A stretch of DNA of 64,000 nucleotides from Isoptericola dokdonensis DS-3 (GCF_001636295.1 NZ_CP014209.1:3534001-3598000); one strand, 5' to 3'; counted from the stretch's first letter, positions 8,633 through 17,664 are shown. Program-made: numbers and translations. Notes: generated by a model not told the origin, from the sequence alone.

Positions 8633-8794
8633 ATGCGATTCCTGACGACGATCCTGCGGGGAGGTCCCGCGGTGGAGCGCCACCGGCGGGCGGTGGCCGG
8701 CCGACGGTACGGTGTCGGCGACGGCATCGATGCCGCCGACGTCGTGCTGTTCGGGCCGGTCGTGTACACCCGCCCGGCGACCCGGACCCGTTGA
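8633..8794 (+). CDS. Small hypothetical protein leading the ECF42/DGPF operon
   Basis: A 53-codon ORF starts with ATG at 8633 behind a strong ribosome binding site (GGAGGAGA). The product begins 'MRFLTTILRGG', is Arg-rich in the middle and ends 'VVLFGPVVYTRPATRTR'. It has no Cys and no convincing membrane segment or known domain. It ends ten bases before the first DGPF gene, whose own ribosome binding site overlaps its stop codon, so it is translated in the same transcript from the candidate ECF42 promoter. I do not recognise a family. It could be a small peptide acting with the sigma factor, or a leader ORF whose translation sets that of the downstream gene. Confidence 0.55.
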   Translation: MRFLTTILRGGPAVERHRRAVAGRRYGVGDGIDAADVVLFGPVVYTRPATRTR

Positions 8795-8804
8795 GGAGGC
8801 CGTG

Positions 8805-9173
8805 ATGCGCTACCTGATGCTGGTGCTCTCCACCCCGCAGGACCCGGAGCTGACGCCGCAGGACGAGGCGGGAGCCCCGTCGATCGAGGACTGGGTCGAC
8901 CGCTACTACGGCGACGGCACCGCCACGGCCGGGGACCGGCTGCGTCCGCCGTCCGACGCCGTGGGCGTGCGCGTGCGCGGCGGGAAGGTGCTCGTCACCG
9001 ACGGACCGTTCTCCGAGGCGAAGGAGGCGATCGGCGGCTTCGACGTCATCGAGGCCCCCGACCTGGACACGGCGATCACGGTGGCCTCCGAGCACCCGAT
9101 GGCGCACGCGGGCGCGATCGAGCTGCGCCCGGTGTGGCCGTTGGACCTCGACGGCCGGGACGGGGAGGCGTGA
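8805..9173 (+). CDS. YCII-related (DGPF) family protein
   Basis: The 122-residue protein has the YCII/DGPF fold: 'MRYLMLVLS' as first strand, 'IEDWVDRYYGDGT', the name-giving 'VTDGPFSEAKEAIGGFDVIEAPD' region and 'ELRPVW' at the end. DGPF proteins are almost always encoded beside ECF42-type sigma factors; their activity is unknown, although the related YciI fold suggests a small-molecule enzyme. The ATG at 8805 lies directly after an in-frame GTG at 8802, either of which could be used. Its stop overlaps the start of the second DGPF gene (TGATG), so the two are translationally coupled. Confidence 0.92.
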   Translation: MRYLMLVLSTPQDPELTPQDEAGAPSIEDWVDRYYGDGTATAGDRLRPPSDAVGVRVRGGKVLVTDGPFSEAKEAIGGFDVIEAPDLDTAITVASEHPMAHAGAIELRPVWPLDLDGRDGEA

Positions 9174-9517
9174 TGCGTTACCTGTTCCTGATCCACGAGC
9201 CCGACGTGCCCGACCGGGGCCCGACCCCCGACATCGAGGACTGGGTGCACCGGCACGACGCCGACGGCTCCCGCGTGCTCGGCGAGCGCCTGCGCCCGGC
9301 GGCGGACGTCCGCCGGGTGCACGTCCATGACGGCCGGACGGTGGTGACCGACGGCCCCTTCATGGAGTCCAAGGAGGTGATCGGCGGGTTCGACGTCGTC
9401 GAGGCCCCGGATCTCGCGACGGCGCTCGCCATCGCCGCGGAGCACCCGGGGGCGTGGGGTGGCTCGACGGTCGAGGTGCACCCGTTCTGGCCGACGGACG
9501 GCGACGGGTCGGCGTGA
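9173..9517 (+). CDS. YCII-related (DGPF) family protein, second copy
   Basis: This 114-residue protein is a paralogue of the preceding one: 'MRYLFLIHE', '[12 protein letters not shown]', '[24 protein letters not shown]' and the C-terminal 'VEVHPFWP' align along the whole length. The start ATG overlaps the previous stop and the stop overlaps the GTG of the sigma gene (GTGA), so three genes form a coupled chain. Tandem DGPF genes suggest a heterodimer, since YciI-like proteins are dimeric; this is inference. Function beyond the association with ECF42 is unknown. Confidence 0.92.
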   Translation: MRYLFLIHEPDVPDRGPTPDIEDWVHRHDADGSRVLGERLRPAADVRRVHVHDGRTVVTDGPFMESKEVIGGFDVVEAPDLATALAIAAEHPGAWGGSTVEVHPFWPTDGDGSA

Positions 9518-10860
9518 CGGGCGCGGCCGGCACCGCGGTCGAGGACGCGTTCCGCTCCGAGTGGGGGCGCGTCCTCGCCGCGGTCGCGCGGTCCGCGGGC
9601 GACCTGGACCTGGCGGAGGAGGCCACCCAGGAGGCGTTCGCGACCGCCGTGCGGACGTGGGCCCGCGACGGCGTGCCCGACCGGCCGGGTGCCTGGCTCA
9701 CGACGACGGCGCGCCGCCACGCGATCGACGTGCTGCGCCGTCGTCGCACCGAGCGGGAGCGCACCGGCGAGGCCGCCCGCCTCGACGAGCGGGTGCGGCC
9801 CGGGTCGGTCGGCGGACCGACGGCCGACCCGGTGCCCGCGGAGGTGGCCGGCGGCCTGGAGGACGCCGCGTGGGAGCTCGACGACCCGGACGGCGACCTG
9901 CTCCGGCTGCTGTACACGTGCTGCCATCCCGCGATCCCGCTGGAGGGCCGGGTGGCGCTCACGCTGCGGTCGCTGACGGGCATGACGACGCCGCAGGTGG
10001 CGCGCGCGTTCCTCGTGCCGGAGGCGACGATGGCGCAGCGGCTCGTGCGGGCGAAGCGACGCATCCGCGACACGGGCATCGTGTTCCGGGTGCCGCCGCC
10101 CGCGCTGCTGGCCGACCGGACGGCGGGTGTGCTGGCGGTGCTGTACGTGCTGTTCACCGAGGGCTACGACGCGTGGGCGGAGCCTGCGGACGCCGTCGAG
10201 GGGGCGGCGGAGCGTCGGGCCCTGGCGGGGGACGCCGTGCGGCTGGCCCGGCTCGTGGCGCGGCTGCTGCCCGACGAGCCGGAGGCGCGGGGGTTGCTCG
10301 CCCTGCTGCTGCTCCAGCACGCCCGGCGGGACGCGCGGACCGCGGCCGACGGCTCGGCGAGCGTCCTGGCGGAGCAGGACCGGTCGCGCTGGCGGGCCGA
10401 CGAGACGGCCGAGGGGCTGGCCGTGCTCGACGACGCGCTCGCCGCGGGCCGGGCCGGCCCGTACCAGGTGCAGGCGGCGGTCGCGGCGCTGCACGCGCGG
10501 GCCGCGGGCGTCGCGGACACCGACTGGGTGGAGATCCTCGCCCTCTACGACGTGCTGGTGGCGATGACGAGCTCGCCGGTCGTCGAGCTGAACCGGGCGG
10601 TCGCCGTGGCGGAGGTGCACGGCCCGGCCGCGGCGCTGGCGGTGCTCGACGCGGTGGCCGACGTCCCGGCGCTGGCCGGGTACCACCTGCTGCCCGCCGT
10701 CCGCGCCGACCTGCTCACCCGGCTGGGCCGTCCCGCCGACGCGGCGCTCGAGCTGCGCGCCGCCCTGGCGCTCGTCGACCGGGAGGGCGACCGGCGTCTG
10801 CTGACCCGTCGGCTGGCGGACCTCGCCGCGGCCGCCACCCGCCCTCCGCGCGGGACCTGA
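9514..10860 (+). CDS. ECF42-type RNA polymerase sigma factor with long C-terminal extension
   Basis: The 448-residue protein has sigma region 2 near residues 10-75 ('[20 protein letters not shown]', '[20 protein letters not shown]'), region 4 near residues 140-190 ('[29 protein letters not shown]'), then a helical, TPR-like extension of about 250 residues that opens with '[14 protein letters not shown]', the hallmark of the ECF42 group (DUF6596). No anti-sigma gene is adjacent; in ECF42 the C-terminal extension is reported to be needed for activity, so it may replace an anti-sigma factor. The GTG start overlaps the stop of the second DGPF gene by four bases. The likely targets are its own operon and any other DGPF genes. 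The gene is followed by a long perfect palindrome. Confidence 0.95.
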   Translation: MTGAAGTAVEDAFRSEWGRVLAAVARSAGDLDLAEEATQEAFATAVRTWARDGVPDRPGAWLTTTARRHAIDVLRRRRTERERTGEAARLDERVRPGSVGGPTADPVPAEVAGGLEDAAWELDDPDGDLLRLLYTCCHPAIPLEGRVALTLRSLTGMTTPQVARAFLVPEATMAQRLVRAKRRIRDTGIVFRVPPPALLADRTAGVLAVLYVLFTEGYDAWAEPADAVEGAAERRALAGDAVRLARLVARLLPDEPEARGLLALLLLQHARRDARTAADGSASVLAEQDRSRWRADETAEGLAVLDDALAAGRAGPYQVQAAVAALHARAAGVADTDWVEILALYDVLVAMTSSPVVELNRAVAVAEVHGPAAALAVLDAVADVPALAGYHLLPAVRADLLTRLGRPADAALELRAALALVDREGDRRLLTRRLADLAAAATRPPRGT

Positions 10861-10884
10861 CCCAGGCCGTCGCCACCCTGGTAC

Positions 10885-10950
10885 GCAACGAGCGTGCTGG
10901 CTTGGTACCCCAAACCACCGTTTGGGGTACCAAGCCAGCACGCTCGTTGC
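10885..10950. terminator. 66-bp hairpin: perfect 31-bp stem with 4-base loop
   Basis: Bases 10885-10915 are the exact reverse complement of 10920-10950, leaving CACC as loop. The stem contains GGTACC and a run of CCCC/GGGG, and there is no T tract on either side. It lies between the sigma operon and the convergent ectC gene, so a bidirectional terminator is the natural reading. A perfect 31-bp stem is much longer than a terminator needs and could be a dispersed palindromic element. Confidence 0.75.
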
Positions 10951-10977
10951 ACGCCGGGGGGGGAGGGCCGGGCAGGG

Positions 10978-11382
<405 letters not shown>

Positions 11383-11434
11383 GGTTCCTCCTCGGTTCCG
11401 GGGGTGGGGGCGCTGCGGGTCGGGACGACGGTGG

Positions 11435-12727
11435 TCAGCCCAGGGCGACGGCGAACGCCTCGTCGAGGATCTTCAGACCGCGGCGCAGCTCGTCCTCGGT
11501 GATCGTCAGCGGCGGCAGGAGCTTGACGACCTCGCCGTCGGGACCCGACGTCTCCACCAGCAGGCCGCGGCGGAACGCCTCCTCGGTGACCCGCCCGGCG
11601 GTCTCGCCGTCGGGGAGCTGGAGGCCGCGGGCCAGGCCACGGCCCTTGGCGACGAGCCCGGCGTCCGGGTAGCGGGACACGACCGTGTTGAAGTGGCTCT
11701 CGACGAGGAGGCCCTTGGCGCGCACGGCGCGCTCCAGGGTGTCGTCGGACCAGTAGGTGCGGATCGCCTCGGACGCCGTCGCGAACGCGGGCGCGAAGCC
11801 GCGGAAGGTGCCGTTGTGCTCGCCGGGCTCCCACACGTCGAGCTCGGGGCGCACGAGCGCGATCGCCATCGGCAGGCCGTAGCCGGAGATCGACTTCGAC
11901 AGGCAGATGATGTCGGGCACGATGCCGGCCTCCTCGAAGGAGAAGAACCCACCGGTGCGGCCGCAGCCCATCTGGATGTCGTCGAGGACGAGCAGGATGT
12001 CGTGCGCCTTGCACAGGTCGGCCAGGCTGCGCAGCCACTCGGCGCGCGCGGCGTTGATGCCGCCCTCGCCCTGGACGGTCTCGACGATGACGGCGGCCGG
12101 CTTGTTGAGGCCGCTGCCGGAGTCCTCGAGCATCCGCTGGAAGTACTGGAAGTCCGGCACGTCGCCGTTGAAGTAGTCGTCGTACGGCATGGGGGTGGCG
12201 TGCACCAGGGGGATGCCCGCGCCGCCGCGCTTCATGGAGTTGCCCGTGACGGACAGGGCGCCGAGCGTCATGCCGTGGAACGCGTTGGTGAAGTTCACGA
12301 CCGACTCGCGACCGGTGATCTTGCGGGCGAGCTTGAGGGCGGCCTCGACGGCGTTCGCGCCGCCCGGGCCGGGGAACACGACCTTGTGGTCGAGGCCGCG
12401 CGGCTCGAGGATGTGCGACCGGAAGGTCTGCAGGAACTCGCGGCGCGCGGACGTCAGCATGTCGAGGGAGTGGACCATGCGGTCGTCGGCCAGGTAGTCG
12501 AGGAGGACCTTCTTCAGCACGGGGTTGTTGTGCCCGTAGTTGAGCGACCCGGCGCCCGCGAAGAAGTCGAGGTACTCGGTGCCGTCCTCGGCGAAGACGG
12601 TCGACCCCACGGCCCGGTCGAAGACCACGGGCCAGGCGCGGGAGTAGCTGCGGACCTCCGACTCGAGGGCGGTGAAGCCCATCGGGTCGGTGGCCTGGTC
12701 GTGCGTCGGGCTGGTCAAGGTTGTCAC
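11435..12727 (-). CDS. ectB: Diaminobutyrate--2-oxoglutarate transaminase
   Basis: EctB converts aspartate semialdehyde to L-2,4-diaminobutyrate with glutamate as amino donor. The 430-residue class III aminotransferase shows '[14 protein letters not shown]', '[19 protein letters not shown]', '[15 protein letters not shown]', '[14 protein letters not shown]' and the PLP lysine in '[13 protein letters not shown]' (about residue 278). The GTG at 12727 is chosen because GAAGGAGTG precedes it at the right spacing and the N-terminus then matches family length. It lies between ectA (104 bases upstream) and ectC (52 bases downstream), the standard order. An osmotic-stress promoter is expected ahead of ectA. 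Confidence 0.97.
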   Translation of the reverse strand: MTTLTSPTHDQATDPMGFTALESEVRSYSRAWPVVFDRAVGSTVFAEDGTEYLDFFAGAGSLNYGHNNPVLKKVLLDYLADDRMVHSLDMLTSARREFLQTFRSHILEPRGLDHKVVFPGPGGANAVEAALKLARKITGRESVVNFTNAFHGMTLGALSVTGNSMKRGGAGIPLVHATPMPYDDYFNGDVPDFQYFQRMLEDSGSGLNKPAAVIVETVQGEGGINAARAEWLRSLADLCKAHDILLVLDDIQMGCGRTGGFFSFEEAGIVPDIICLSKSISGYGLPMAIALVRPELDVWEPGEHNGTFRGFAPAFATASEAIRTYWSDDTLERAVRAKGLLVESHFNTVVSRYPDAGLVAKGRGLARGLQLPDGETAGRVTEEAFRRGLLVETSGPDGEVVKLLPPLTITEDELRRGLKILDEAFAVALG

Positions 12728-12831
12728 GAATGACACTCCTTCGATGGTGCGCGCCGGTGCGGTGAAGGGACGGGGCTGCGTCGTCACCTGCGCGCCGTAC
12801 CGGCGCAGCCCGTGGTTCGTGGTGGTGCGTG

Positions 12832-13389
12832 TCAGCGTCGGACGCCGTCGACGACGAGCAGCGGCTCGGCCTCGTGGCCGTCCGGGAAGTGCTCGGCGTC
12901 GAAGCCGTCGGTCTCGGTGAGGGTGGCGCCGCGGGAGTCGGCCCAGCGGCGGAACACGCTGCGGGAGGCGGCGTTGTCGACGGTCACGGTGGTCGCGAGG
13001 GAGGTCACGGCCGGGAGGTCGTCGATGACGGCGTCGAGCAGGCGTCCGGCGACCCGGCGCCCGCGCGCCCGCTCGTCGACGGCGACCTGCCAGCAGAACC
13101 AGCGGGTCGCGTCGGCGGGCAGCACGTAGCCGGAGACGAACCCGACGACGTCGCCGTCGAGGGTGGCGACGCGGCAGGTGTCGGCGAAGTGGGTGGCCAG
13201 CAGCAGGTAGCTGTAGGACGAGTTGAGGTCGAGGCTGCCGGAGTCGCGGGCGACGCGCCACATCGCGGCACCGTCGGCGACGGTGGGGCGGCGGATCGCC
13301 AGGCGCGCGGGCTCACGCTCGACGCGCTCGGCGTCGTGGTCGTTCTCGTCGGAGGAGCGGTCACGGGGGGCTGTGTCGAAGATCGTCAT
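12832..13389 (-). CDS. ectA: L-2,4-diaminobutyrate N-acetyltransferase
   Basis: EctA transfers acetyl from acetyl-CoA to diaminobutyrate. The GNAT-fold protein has 'IRRPTVADGAAMWRVARDSGSLDLNSSYSY', then 'FVSGYVLPADATRWFCWQVAVDERARGRRVAGRLLDAV' with the acetyl-CoA pyrophosphate loop, and 'TVTVDNAASRSVFRRWA'. The ATG at 13389 gives 185 residues; ATG 13404 and GTG 13410 are in frame upstream and would add 5 or 7 residues. I prefer 13389 because TATGGT lies 10 bases before it and there is no ribosome binding site for the others. It is the first gene of ectABC; about 190 bases separate it from greA, which is upstream on the same strand and has its own terminator hairpin. Confidence 0.95.
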   Translation of the reverse strand: MTIFDTAPRDRSSDENDHDAERVEREPARLAIRRPTVADGAAMWRVARDSGSLDLNSSYSYLLLATHFADTCRVATLDGDVVGFVSGYVLPADATRWFCWQVAVDERARGRRVAGRLLDAVIDDLPAVTSLATTVTVDNAASRSVFRRWADSRGATLTETDGFDAEHFPDGHEAEPLLVVDGVRR

Positions 13390-13544
13390 ACCGTCGACGA
13401 CCATAGACACATGCGAGGCAATTTCTCACCCTGAACTTGACCAGATCGAGGGGGAGGGCACCGGCTTATCGCTGAAACGGTGCGGCACAGGGCGGAATCG
13501 ACTCTCGTCGGCGTGTCGCGCTCTGGCGTGTCGCCCTGGGGCGG

Positions 13545-13576
13545 GTCCGTGGGCACCGTCGTCGGTGCCCACGGAC
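13545..13576 (-). terminator. Terminator hairpin after greA
   Basis: GTCCGTGGGCACC at 13545-13557 pairs perfectly with 13564-13576 around a 6-base loop. It starts 8 bases after the greA stop codon in the direction of transcription. No T tract follows. It should separate greA transcription from ectABC on the same strand. Confidence 0.7.
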
Positions 13577-13583
13577 GGGCGCG

Positions 13584-14063
13584 TCAGCCGTGGAACGGCT
13601 TCGCGGAGGTGATCTCCACGGGGATCTCGCGCCCGTTCGGCGCGGTGTAGCTGGCGGCGTCCCCGACCTTCTTGCCGTCGATCGCGGCACCCAGGGGGGA
13701 GGTCGGCGAGTAGACGTCGAGGTCCGTGGTGCCCGCGATCTCGCGGGAGCCCAGCAGGAACGTCATCTCGTCGCCGGCGACCAGGGCGGTGACGACCATC
13801 CCGGCCTCGACGGTGCCGTCGTCGGCAGGCGTGCCCACCTGGACGGTCCGCAGCTTCTCGGTGAGCTCGCGGATCCTGGCCTCGTTCTTCGCCTGCTCCT
13901 CGCGGGCGGCGTGGTAGCCGCCGTTCTCCTTGAGGTCGCCCTCGTCGCGGGCGGCGGCGATGCGCTCGGCGATCTCGGTACGGGCAGGGCCGGACAGGTG
14001 CTCCAGCTCCGCCTTCAACCGGTCGTGAGCCTCCTGGGTGAGCCAGGTGACGTTGTCGGCCAC
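13584..14063 (-). CDS. greA: Transcription elongation factor GreA
   Basis: GreA binds in the secondary channel of RNA polymerase and stimulates cleavage of backtracked RNA. The 159-residue protein has an N-terminal coiled coil ('LTQEAHDRLKAELEHL', 'ARDEGDLKENGGYHAAREEQ') carrying the conserved acidic tip residues in 'DEGDLKEN', and a C-terminal FKBP-like domain ('SPLGAAIDGKKVGD'). The GTG at 14063 follows GAAAGGAGAGCC. It is next to the DUF4307 gene and mca, an arrangement shared, as I recall, with Mycobacterium (Rv1080c-Rv1082). A TATCCT element about 110 bases upstream may be its promoter. Confidence 0.97.
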   Translation of the reverse strand: MADNVTWLTQEAHDRLKAELEHLSGPARTEIAERIAAARDEGDLKENGGYHAAREEQAKNEARIRELTEKLRTVQVGTPADDGTVEAGMVVTALVAGDEMTFLLGSREIAGTTDLDVYSPTSPLGAAIDGKKVGDAASYTAPNGREIPVEITSAKPFHG

Positions 14064-14252
14064 GGCTCTCCTTTCGTGGTGCTCGGTCATGCCCGGCGCG
14101 GGCCGCGCGCAGCCTGCCGACGGGCGTCGGCACGCGCGTCGGCTCGTGCGGGGCTGGCGTGTGAATCCCTCAGGATAACCGATGGCGGCGGGATTCCTGC
14201 CCGGTCTGCTGCCGATCGGGTGCCCGGCCAGGGGTGTCGCGACCGGTCGCGG

Positions 14253-14684
14253 TCAGTCGTCGACGACGTCGCAGCCCACGACCGTGGCCGTGGTCGCCTC
14301 CTCGGACGTGCCGACCGTCACCTCGTAGGCGCTGGTGCGGGTGTCGGCCGGCCCCACCTCGACGTCCAGCGTGCCGACCTGCGCGTAGCTGGGGGACAGG
14401 GCGTCGACGGTGCACACCGCGCGCGTGCCGGGCGGCATGTGCACCTGGAACGACGCGTCCACGTGCTCCGCGTCCACGACGTCGAAGCCGATGTCCTCGT
14501 ACTCCACCGGCGAGGCCTGCTGCTGGACGGCCGTGTACCAGCCGACCGCGCCGACCGCCGCGGCGAGCGCCACGCCGATCGCGACCTTCCGCCCGCGCCC
14601 GGAGCCGCCGGTGGCCGGGCGGCGTGCCTTCCCGTACCGGTCGGACGGCCCGGTCGTCCCCGTCGGGGGCTGTGCCTCGCTCAT
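14253..14684 (-). CDS. DUF4307 membrane-anchored protein
   Basis: The 143-residue protein has a short charged N-terminus, one membrane helix around residues 33-52 ('[20 protein letters not shown]') and an extracytoplasmic beta-rich domain ('[30 protein letters not shown]', '[22 protein letters not shown]') with two Cys that could form a disulfide. This is the DUF4307 family, found beside mca in actinobacteria; function unknown. ACAATG ends about 5-6 bases before the ATG, so it is probably leaderless and divergent from mca across about 50 bases. A 14-bp palindrome at 14238-14251 lies just after its stop. Confidence 0.88.
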   Translation of the reverse strand: MSEAQPPTGTTGPSDRYGKARRPATGGSGRGRKVAIGVALAAAVGAVGWYTAVQQQASPVEYEDIGFDVVDAEHVDASFQVHMPPGTRAVCTVDALSPSYAQVGTLDVEVGPADTRTSAYEVTVGTSEEATTATVVGCDVVDD

Positions 14685-14736
14685 GACACCATTGTGCTCG
14701 AAGCCCCGGCAGTCCCGAGCCTCCAGGAGGACATCC

Positions 14737-15633
14737 GTGACCGGTGAGACGCTGCGCCTCATGGCGGTCCACGCCCACCCCGACGACGAGTCGAGCAAGG
14801 GGGCCGCGACGACGGCCCGCTACGCGGCCGAGGGCGTCGAGGTGCTCGTGGTGACCTGCACCGGCGGGGAGCGGGGAGACGTCCTGAACCCGTCGTTCGC
14901 CGTCCCCGAGGGGCACGGCTTCGAGTCCCTGGAGGACAAGCGCGCGGTGCGCCGCCTGGAGATGGCGGCCGCCGCGGAGGCGCTGGGCGTGCAGCAGCGG
15001 TGGCTGGGCTTCGTGGACTCCGGCCTGCCGGAGGGCGACCCGCTGCCCCCGCTGCCGGACGGCTGCTTCGCGCTGCTGCCGCTCGAGGAGGCGACCGCGC
15101 CGCTGGTGGAGCTGGTGCGCGAGTTCCGCCCGCACGTCATGACGACCTACGACCCCTCGGGCGGCTACCCGCACCCGGACCACATCAGGTGCCACGAGGT
15201 GTCCGTCGAGGCGTACCACGCGGCGGGCGACCCCGAGCGCTACGTGGTCGAGGGCGGTGCCGCCCCGTGGGAGCCGCTCAAGCTGTACTACAACCACGGC
15301 TTCTCGATGGCGCGGCTGCGGGCCGCGCACGAGGCCATGGAGGGCGCGGGCCTGGAGTCCCCGTTCGGCGACTGGATCGAGTCCCGCACGGCCCGCGAGA
15401 TCCCCGAGCGGGAGGTGACGACGCGCGTCGAGGTGGCCGACTTCTTCGACCGGCGGGACGCCGCGCTCGTCGCGCACGCCTCGCAGATCGACCCGGGCGG
15501 GTTCTTCTTCGCGGTCCCGCGCGACATCGAGGTGGACGTCTGGTCCACCGAGGAGTTCGAGCTCGCGGACTCGCGCGTGCCGACGTCGACGCCGGAGGAC
15601 GACCTGTTCGCCGGTGTCCGGAAGGAGAGCTGA
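14737..15633 (+). CDS. mca: Mycothiol S-conjugate amidase
   Basis: Mca hydrolyses mycothiol S-conjugates to a mercapturic acid and GlcN-inositol, which detoxifies electrophiles. The 298-residue LmbE-like zinc hydrolase has the metal motif 'HAHPDDE' (His14, Asp17) and '[10 protein letters not shown]' with His146 and His149. The long insert '[41 protein letters not shown]' is typical of Mca rather than MshB. GTG at 14737 is set by CCAGGAGG 6 bases upstream. The gene begins an operon with the small membrane protein and the nitrilase; its stop touches the next start. It shows that the host makes mycothiol. Confidence 0.96.
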   Translation: MTGETLRLMAVHAHPDDESSKGAATTARYAAEGVEVLVVTCTGGERGDVLNPSFAVPEGHGFESLEDKRAVRRLEMAAAAEALGVQQRWLGFVDSGLPEGDPLPPLPDGCFALLPLEEATAPLVELVREFRPHVMTTYDPSGGYPHPDHIRCHEVSVEAYHAAGDPERYVVEGGAAPWEPLKLYYNHGFSMARLRAAHEAMEGAGLESPFGDWIESRTAREIPEREVTTRVEVADFFDRRDAALVAHASQIDPGGFFFAVPRDIEVDVWSTEEFELADSRVPTSTPEDDLFAGVRKES

Positions 15634-15634
15634 G

Positions 15635-16009
15635 TTGCCCTACGCGTTGGTCGGCCGACTGGCCGCGGCCGTGGACCCCACCCCCTCGCCGAGCCCGACG
15701 GCACGCCGCCTGGAGGACTGGCAGGTGACTCCGGGCCTGGAGGGCTTCCTGGCGACCTTCGGGGTCGCGGCAGTGGCCGTCCTGCTGTTCCTGTCGCTGA
15801 CGCGGCACATGCGCAAGGCGAACGCGTACGCGCGCGAGCACGGCATCGAGGTGCCGCAGCGGCGCACCATCGGGTTCCGTGCCGACGCGGAGCCGGGGCC
15901 GGGCGCGAGCCCGACGGGACCGGACGGCGACGGCGCGGACTCGGCGGCTTCCCCGGGGCCGGACGGCGGCGGTGGTTCCGGCCGGGAGCCGCGCCCGGAC
16001 GCACCGTGA
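15635..16009 (+). CDS. Small single-pass membrane protein downstream of mca
   Basis: The 124-residue product has an N-terminal stretch 'TPGLEGFLATFGVAAVAVLLFLSLTRHM' split around one membrane helix (about residues 30-52), then a basic 'RKANAYAREHGIEVPQRR' and a disordered Gly/Pro/Asp-rich tail. A homologous small membrane protein follows mca in mycobacteria (Rv1083), so this is probably its counterpart; function unknown. No ATG or GTG fits: a TTG at 15635 lies two bases after the mca stop with GAAGGAGAG upstream and is the best start, although an in-frame ATG at 15614 inside mca is possible. Its stop overlaps the GTG of the nitrilase gene. Confidence 0.8.
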   Translation: MPYALVGRLAAAVDPTPSPSPTARRLEDWQVTPGLEGFLATFGVAAVAVLLFLSLTRHMRKANAYAREHGIEVPQRRTIGFRADAEPGPGASPTGPDGDGADSAASPGPDGGGGSGREPRPDAP

Positions 16010-16818
16010 CCACGCGGGTCACGGTCGCGCAGGTCGCGGTCTCGGACGACCGTGCGGCCAACCGCCAGCTCGTCGCGGACGCGTTCGGCGCGGCCGCGAA
16101 GGTCGGTGCGGACCTGCTGCTCCTGCCGGAGTACGCCTCGGCGTACCACCCGCGCGGTGTCGGCGTGGAGCACGCGGAGCCGCTGGACGGGCCCTTCGTC
16201 GCCACGTTGCGGCGCCTCGCGGCGCAGCACGGCGTCGCGGTGCTGGCGGGCGTGACCCTGCCGGGCGCGGCACCCGCCGACGGGGAGCGGGCGCGGGCCG
16301 TGAACGCGGTCGTGGCGGTGGACGGCGCGGGCGACCTCGCCGGCGTGTACCGCAAGATCCACCTCTACGACGCCTTCGGCGCCCGGGAGTCGGACCGCCT
16401 CGAGCCCGGGCCGGTGGACGCCGCCCCGCTCACCCTGCGCGTGGGCGAGCTGACCTTCGGCGTCATCACCTGCTACGACCTGCGGTTCCCGGAGTCGGCG
16501 CGACGCGTCGTGGACGCCGGGGCGGACGTCCTGGTGGTGCCCGCCGCGTGGCTGGACGGGCCGGGCAAGGCGCTGCACTGGCGGACGCTGCTGTCCGCGC
16601 GGGCGATCGAGAACACGATGGTGACCATCGGCGTCGGCATGGCGGGCAAGGGCCTGACGGGCCGCTCGACCCTGGTGGGTCCCGACGGCGTCGTCGGGCT
16701 GGAGATGGACGAGACCCCGCAGTACCGCACGGTGGACCTCGACCCGGCCCCGCTGGCGGCGGTGCGGGCGGCGAACCCGTCGCTGGCGAACCGCCGCTTC
16801 ACGGTGGTGCCGCGCTGA
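16006..16818 (+). CDS. Carbon-nitrogen hydrolase (nitrilase superfamily)
   Basis: This 270-residue enzyme hydrolyses a C-N bond in an amide or nitrile by the Glu-Lys-Cys triad, all visible: Glu42 in 'LLLLPEYAS', Lys117 in 'YRKIHLYD' and Cys156 in 'GVITCYDLRFPE'. The closest functional class by motif is the NIT2/omega-amidase and deaminated-glutathione amidase group, so repair of a deaminated metabolite is plausible (inference); a link to mycothiol metabolism is suggested only by the operon with mca. The GTG start overlaps the previous stop by four bases. Its 3' end faces the convergent hemolysin-III gene, only ten bases away. Confidence 0.9.
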   Translation: MTTRVTVAQVAVSDDRAANRQLVADAFGAAAKVGADLLLLPEYASAYHPRGVGVEHAEPLDGPFVATLRRLAAQHGVAVLAGVTLPGAAPADGERARAVNAVVAVDGAGDLAGVYRKIHLYDAFGARESDRLEPGPVDAAPLTLRVGELTFGVITCYDLRFPESARRVVDAGADVLVVPAAWLDGPGKALHWRTLLSARAIENTMVTIGVGMAGKGLTGRSTLVGPDGVVGLEMDETPQYRTVDLDPAPLAAVRAANPSLANRRFTVVPR

Positions 16819-16828
16819 GCGTCGCGGC

Positions 16829-17611
16829 TCAGACGGTGAGGGTCGCGAGGTAGATCGCGACCGTGTGGCAGGCGAAGCCCACGACGGTCAGCGCGTGGAA
16901 GATCTCGTGGAACCCGAACCAGCGCGGCGACGGGTCGGGGAACTTCGTGCCGTAGACGACCGCGCCGAGGGTGTAGGCGAGCCCGCCGGTGACGACGAGC
17001 CAGACGATGGCGGGGCTCCCGTTGGCCCAGAACTGGTCGATGTAGGCGACGGCGACCCAGCCGAGCGCGACGTACACGGGGACGTAGAACCAGCGGGGCG
17101 CGTTCATCCACAGCACGCGCGTCAGCAGGCCCGCGACGGCGCCGCCCCAGACGATCCAGAGCATCGTGGTGGCGGTCTGCGGTGGCAGGAGCGCGACGGC
17201 GAGCGGCGTGTAGGTGCCCGCGATGATGAGGAAGATGTTCGAGTGGTCGAGGCGGCGCAGCACCGCGGCGACGCGGGGCGACCAGTCGCCGCGGTGGTAG
17301 ACGGCGCTGGTGCCGAACAGCATGAGGGCGCTGAGCCCGAAGATGGCGGCGGCGACCTTGCCGGCGACCGGTTCGGCGAGCACGACGAGCACGATGCTGG
17401 CGGCCAGGGCGAGGGGGGTCGTGACGAGGTGGATCCAGCCGCGGAGCCGCGGCTTGAGCCTGCGGGCCTGCGCGGCGGCGGACGTGCCGACGCTCTGCAC
17501 GGCCCCGGTCACCGTGTCGCGGGCCCCGGACGTGGCCCCGCGGGCGGCGGTGCCGACGTCGGCGGGGTCGGGCACGCTCGTGCGGCGCCTCCGGTCGGCG
17601 GTTCCTGCCAC
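16829..17611 (-). CDS. Hemolysin III/PAQR family membrane protein
   Basis: The 260-residue protein has an N-terminal, polar extension of about 55 residues and then seven membrane helices of the PAQR/TrhA family. Diagnostic residues are 'GTSAVYHRGDWSP', 'RRLDHSNIFLIIAGTYTP' and 'FHEIFHALTVVGFACHTVAIY', which supply the metal-binding Asp and His residues. Bacterial members (TrhA) help control membrane energetics and fluidity; haemolysis is a historic label. GTG at 17611 follows CCAGGAGAG. A perfect inverted repeat at 17641-17664 lies about 30 bases upstream, in promoter position. In mycobacteria the counterpart is Rv1085c, also next to a short-chain prenyltransferase. Confidence 0.93.
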   Translation of the reverse strand: MAGTADRRRRTSVPDPADVGTAARGATSGARDTVTGAVQSVGTSAAAQARRLKPRLRGWIHLVTTPLALAASIVLVVLAEPVAGKVAAAIFGLSALMLFGTSAVYHRGDWSPRVAAVLRRLDHSNIFLIIAGTYTPLAVALLPPQTATTMLWIVWGGAVAGLLTRVLWMNAPRWFYVPVYVALGWVAVAYIDQFWANGSPAIVWLVVTGGLAYTLGAVVYGTKFPDPSPRWFGFHEIFHALTVVGFACHTVAIYLATLTV

Positions 17612-17640
17612 GGCACTCTCCTGGGTCTGCGGGGTCGGAC

Positions 17641-17664
17641 GTAACCTACGCTTCCGTAGGTTAC
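17641..17664. promoter_or_regulatory. Palindromic operator upstream of the hemolysin-III gene
   Basis: GTAACCTACG at 17641-17650 and CGTAGGTTAC at 17655-17664 form a perfect 10-bp inverted repeat around CTTC. It is AT-rich compared with its surroundings and sits between the divergent hemolysin-III and prenyltransferase genes. The size and symmetry suit a TetR-type dimer. Which regulator binds it is unknown. Confidence 0.6.
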
